From Candidatus Omnitrophota bacterium (GTDB taxonomy: Bacteria > Hinthialibacterota > Hinthialibacteria > Hinthialibacterales > Hinthialibacteraceae): DNA of 64,000 bases. Both the position numbers and the translations under genes were made by a program. The DNA lies in assembly GCA_013177805.1 (NCBI GenBank), contig JABLXU010000006.1, positions 1 to 64,000 of the forward strand. The letters run 5' to 3'. Numbering within the stretch: the first letter of the stretch is position 1; each line of letters opens with the position of its first letter. Under the pieces are notes generated by a model, which was given only the letters and a program-made list of their open reading frames with translations, was not told the DNA's origin and made no database searches. Positions 62,725 through 64,000 of the stretch are shown here, in pieces.

Positions 62725-62798
62725 GCGCCGGTGGCTCAATTGGATAGAGCACCTGACTACGGATCAGGAGGTTACAGGTTCGAGTCCTGTCCGGCGTA
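62725..62798 (+). tRNA. tRNA-Arg (ACG)
   Basis: Acceptor GCGCCGG pairs with CCGGCGT (G1-U72 wobble), the anticodon stem CCTGA/TCAGG encloses CTACGGA with anticodon ACG at 62759-62761, and the T-arm is ACAGG-TTCGAGT-CCTGT. No CCA is encoded. It is followed by a gene-poor kilobase and an IS66 remnant. Confidence 0.9.
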
Positions 62799-63740
62799 AC
62801 CTGAAAAGACTAAAGTTACGATCGATTTTCCTTCTTTGTAAAACTCCTTACGATACCAATACGATACCATTTGAGCCCAAACTCTACCCGTTTTCACTCC
62901 TTTCCCAGGTATCGTTTCCCAACCCAGATACCAACCTTCCTCAGGTTTTTTTCTCTTCAATCCGCTCAAGGGTGGCAGAGTATGACTCCGCCCATGGATA
63001 AGCCCAAAGGCACCATTCCTAAATCATCGTACCTTCATGGAAATCCCTACCGCCATCCGTCGGCGGGGTGAAGAAATGATTAAGGATTTTGAGGAAAGGA
63101 CCAAGCGGGTGCCACAACCGGACAGGATTTCCCCACCCGCGGGACCGATCTCATTGGTTCGCCAGGATGAGGGTGGAATCTTCCCCCTGGATGAATAAGT
63201 CGGAATACGAGGAACTGGCAAGAAGCCAGGAACGGATCTAAAAATTTGTTTCAACTCGAAGGTTTCATGCATGACCATTAAAGGCATTCCATCAACCCCG
63301 GTATGGCTCTGCCACACTACTATCTCCACCACCCGGCTTTTCGGCAAGCGAAATGCCCGCCCCGAGGACCGCTCACCGTATAAAGGGGAATATTGGACAA
63401 CTCGAGATCGGATTCTCAGGGCTATCGAAATCACCAAATATCTAGAAAATAGGATATCTTGTAACAGGTCACTCACCTGAAGTGAAACTCGCTCGAAATC
63501 CCCCTCTTTTCCAGGGTGAATCCCGCCGCGAAAAAAATAAATTATACAGAGCGTTAATTCCGAGCCGGGTCAGAAGTTTTTTAAGCATAAAAAGAACCGG
63601 TTCGCCATTGTCGAGCAAATTCTATCCGAATTGCTCCACTCCGGCCCCACACCTGAAAGCCTCGGCCCAAACCGGGAAGAAAACCCGAAGGATGAAAAAA
63701 GCGTGCAGCCAGCCATGCCATCCCGGCCACAGATTGTTGT
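62799..63740. other. Gene-poor stretch after tRNA-Arg
   Basis: About 940 bp without a gene I can support. Short frames on both strands have no family resemblance or ribosome-binding sites. The composition looks like decayed sequence between a tRNA and a transposase fragment, as is common where elements have inserted. Confidence 0.45.
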
Positions 63741-64000
63741 TGTTGACGCCCTATTGGCATTACGCGCCAGGCTTGACACTCACATGCCAGGTCAAGCGGC
63801 TGATCCAGGAGGCGTTGCGGTTACCGAAGCGCGCCGCCTGGCCCGGCGTCTGGAAAAATACCGGGACGAGCTCTTCACCTTTCTGAGCCATCCGGAAGTC
63901 CCCGCGACCAACAACCACGGGGAGCGCGAGGTCCGCTTCGTGTTGCTGATCCTCAAGAACATGTACGGCAACCGCAGCGACGAAAGCGCGTTGATTCAAG
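63741..64000 (+). pseudogene. IS66-family transposase C-terminal remnant, cut by the window edge
   Basis: The frame reaching the window end reads RRLARRLEKYRDELFTFLSH then PEVPATNNHGEREVRFVL and NMYGNRSDES, the conserved end of IS66 TnpC (NNHAER, KNSYGNRS pattern). Just upstream, in another frame, TCQVKRLIQEALRL also fits the protein, so a frameshift or small deletion lies near 63825. The N-terminal zinc finger and catalytic parts are missing on this side; the element continues beyond the window. Confidence 0.8.

Noticed and set aside
63271-63480. Short frames after tRNA-Arg
   Set aside because: No codon pattern or family match; region looks decayed.

Overview
The window looks like a chromosomal stretch from an uncultivated Gram-negative bacterium. 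Supporting signs are an AlgE-like outer-membrane barrel and a tripartite RND pump, three Tat-exported Gfo/Idh/MocA oxidoreductases, a type IV prepilin-like protein, and giant secreted proteins with Pro-Thr linkers. This mix recalls candidate lineages such as Sumerlaeota or Hydrogenedentota or the PVC neighbourhood, but no marker here fixes the phylum.

Layout. 0-14 kb is mostly housekeeping: a transaldolase-like enzyme with an IolB isomerase; a LOG-like protein; peptide deformylase and methionyl-tRNA formyltransferase; two polytopic GT-C-like membrane proteins; tRNA-Tyr next to an archaeal-type tyrosyl-tRNA synthetase; an orphan HisH; a coiled-coil/zinc-ribbon membrane protein; and the first Tat oxidoreductase. 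14-36.6 kb is a large arsenic island that looks A+T-richer than its flanks. Its minus-strand arm reads from an ArsR repressor at 29.66 kb down to 14.1 kb: ArsP-like permease, TolC/MFP/RND efflux pump, an octaheme c-type/b-type cytochrome fusion resembling CbcL, an AlgE-like porin, two tiny CxxC thioredoxins (ArsE-like), a zinc-binding DGC protein, two thioredoxin-fold proteins (one fused to a SurA-like domain), an ArsG-like CcdA-fold permease and an ArsF-like protein. Its plus-strand arm (30.1-36.6 kb) has a second ArsR, a truncated arsC, an FmdB-like protein without its cysteines, a TauE/SafE permease, a tandem Usp, small proteins, a methyltransferase, an ArsD fusion and an Acr3 arsenite pump.

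36.9-47 kb holds an anion transporter, two more Tat oxidoreductases, a prepilin-like protein, a B12-binding radical SAM enzyme, adenylosuccinate lyase and an MNT/HEPN pair. 47.4-59.4 kb is an overlapping operon for three secreted proteins of 1558, 1006 and 1437 residues. 59.4-62.8 kb has RicT/PSP1, RimO, PgpA and tRNA-Arg. The last kilobase is gene-poor and ends in an IS66 transposase remnant.

How it works together (inference). Acr3, ArsD and the ArsRs form a classical As(III) defence, while arsC has been lost from its usual place. The ArsE/F/G-like set, which is known for reducing and exporting nitroaromatic arsenicals, is embedded with a quinol-oxidising cytochrome, periplasmic thioredoxins, an RND pump and a porin. 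That suggests an envelope-wide, respiratory-chain-linked redox and efflux system for organoarsenicals or related compounds. A family of G+C-rich palindromic repeats lies in most intergenic gaps, breaks arsC and may have inserted in frame into one gene.
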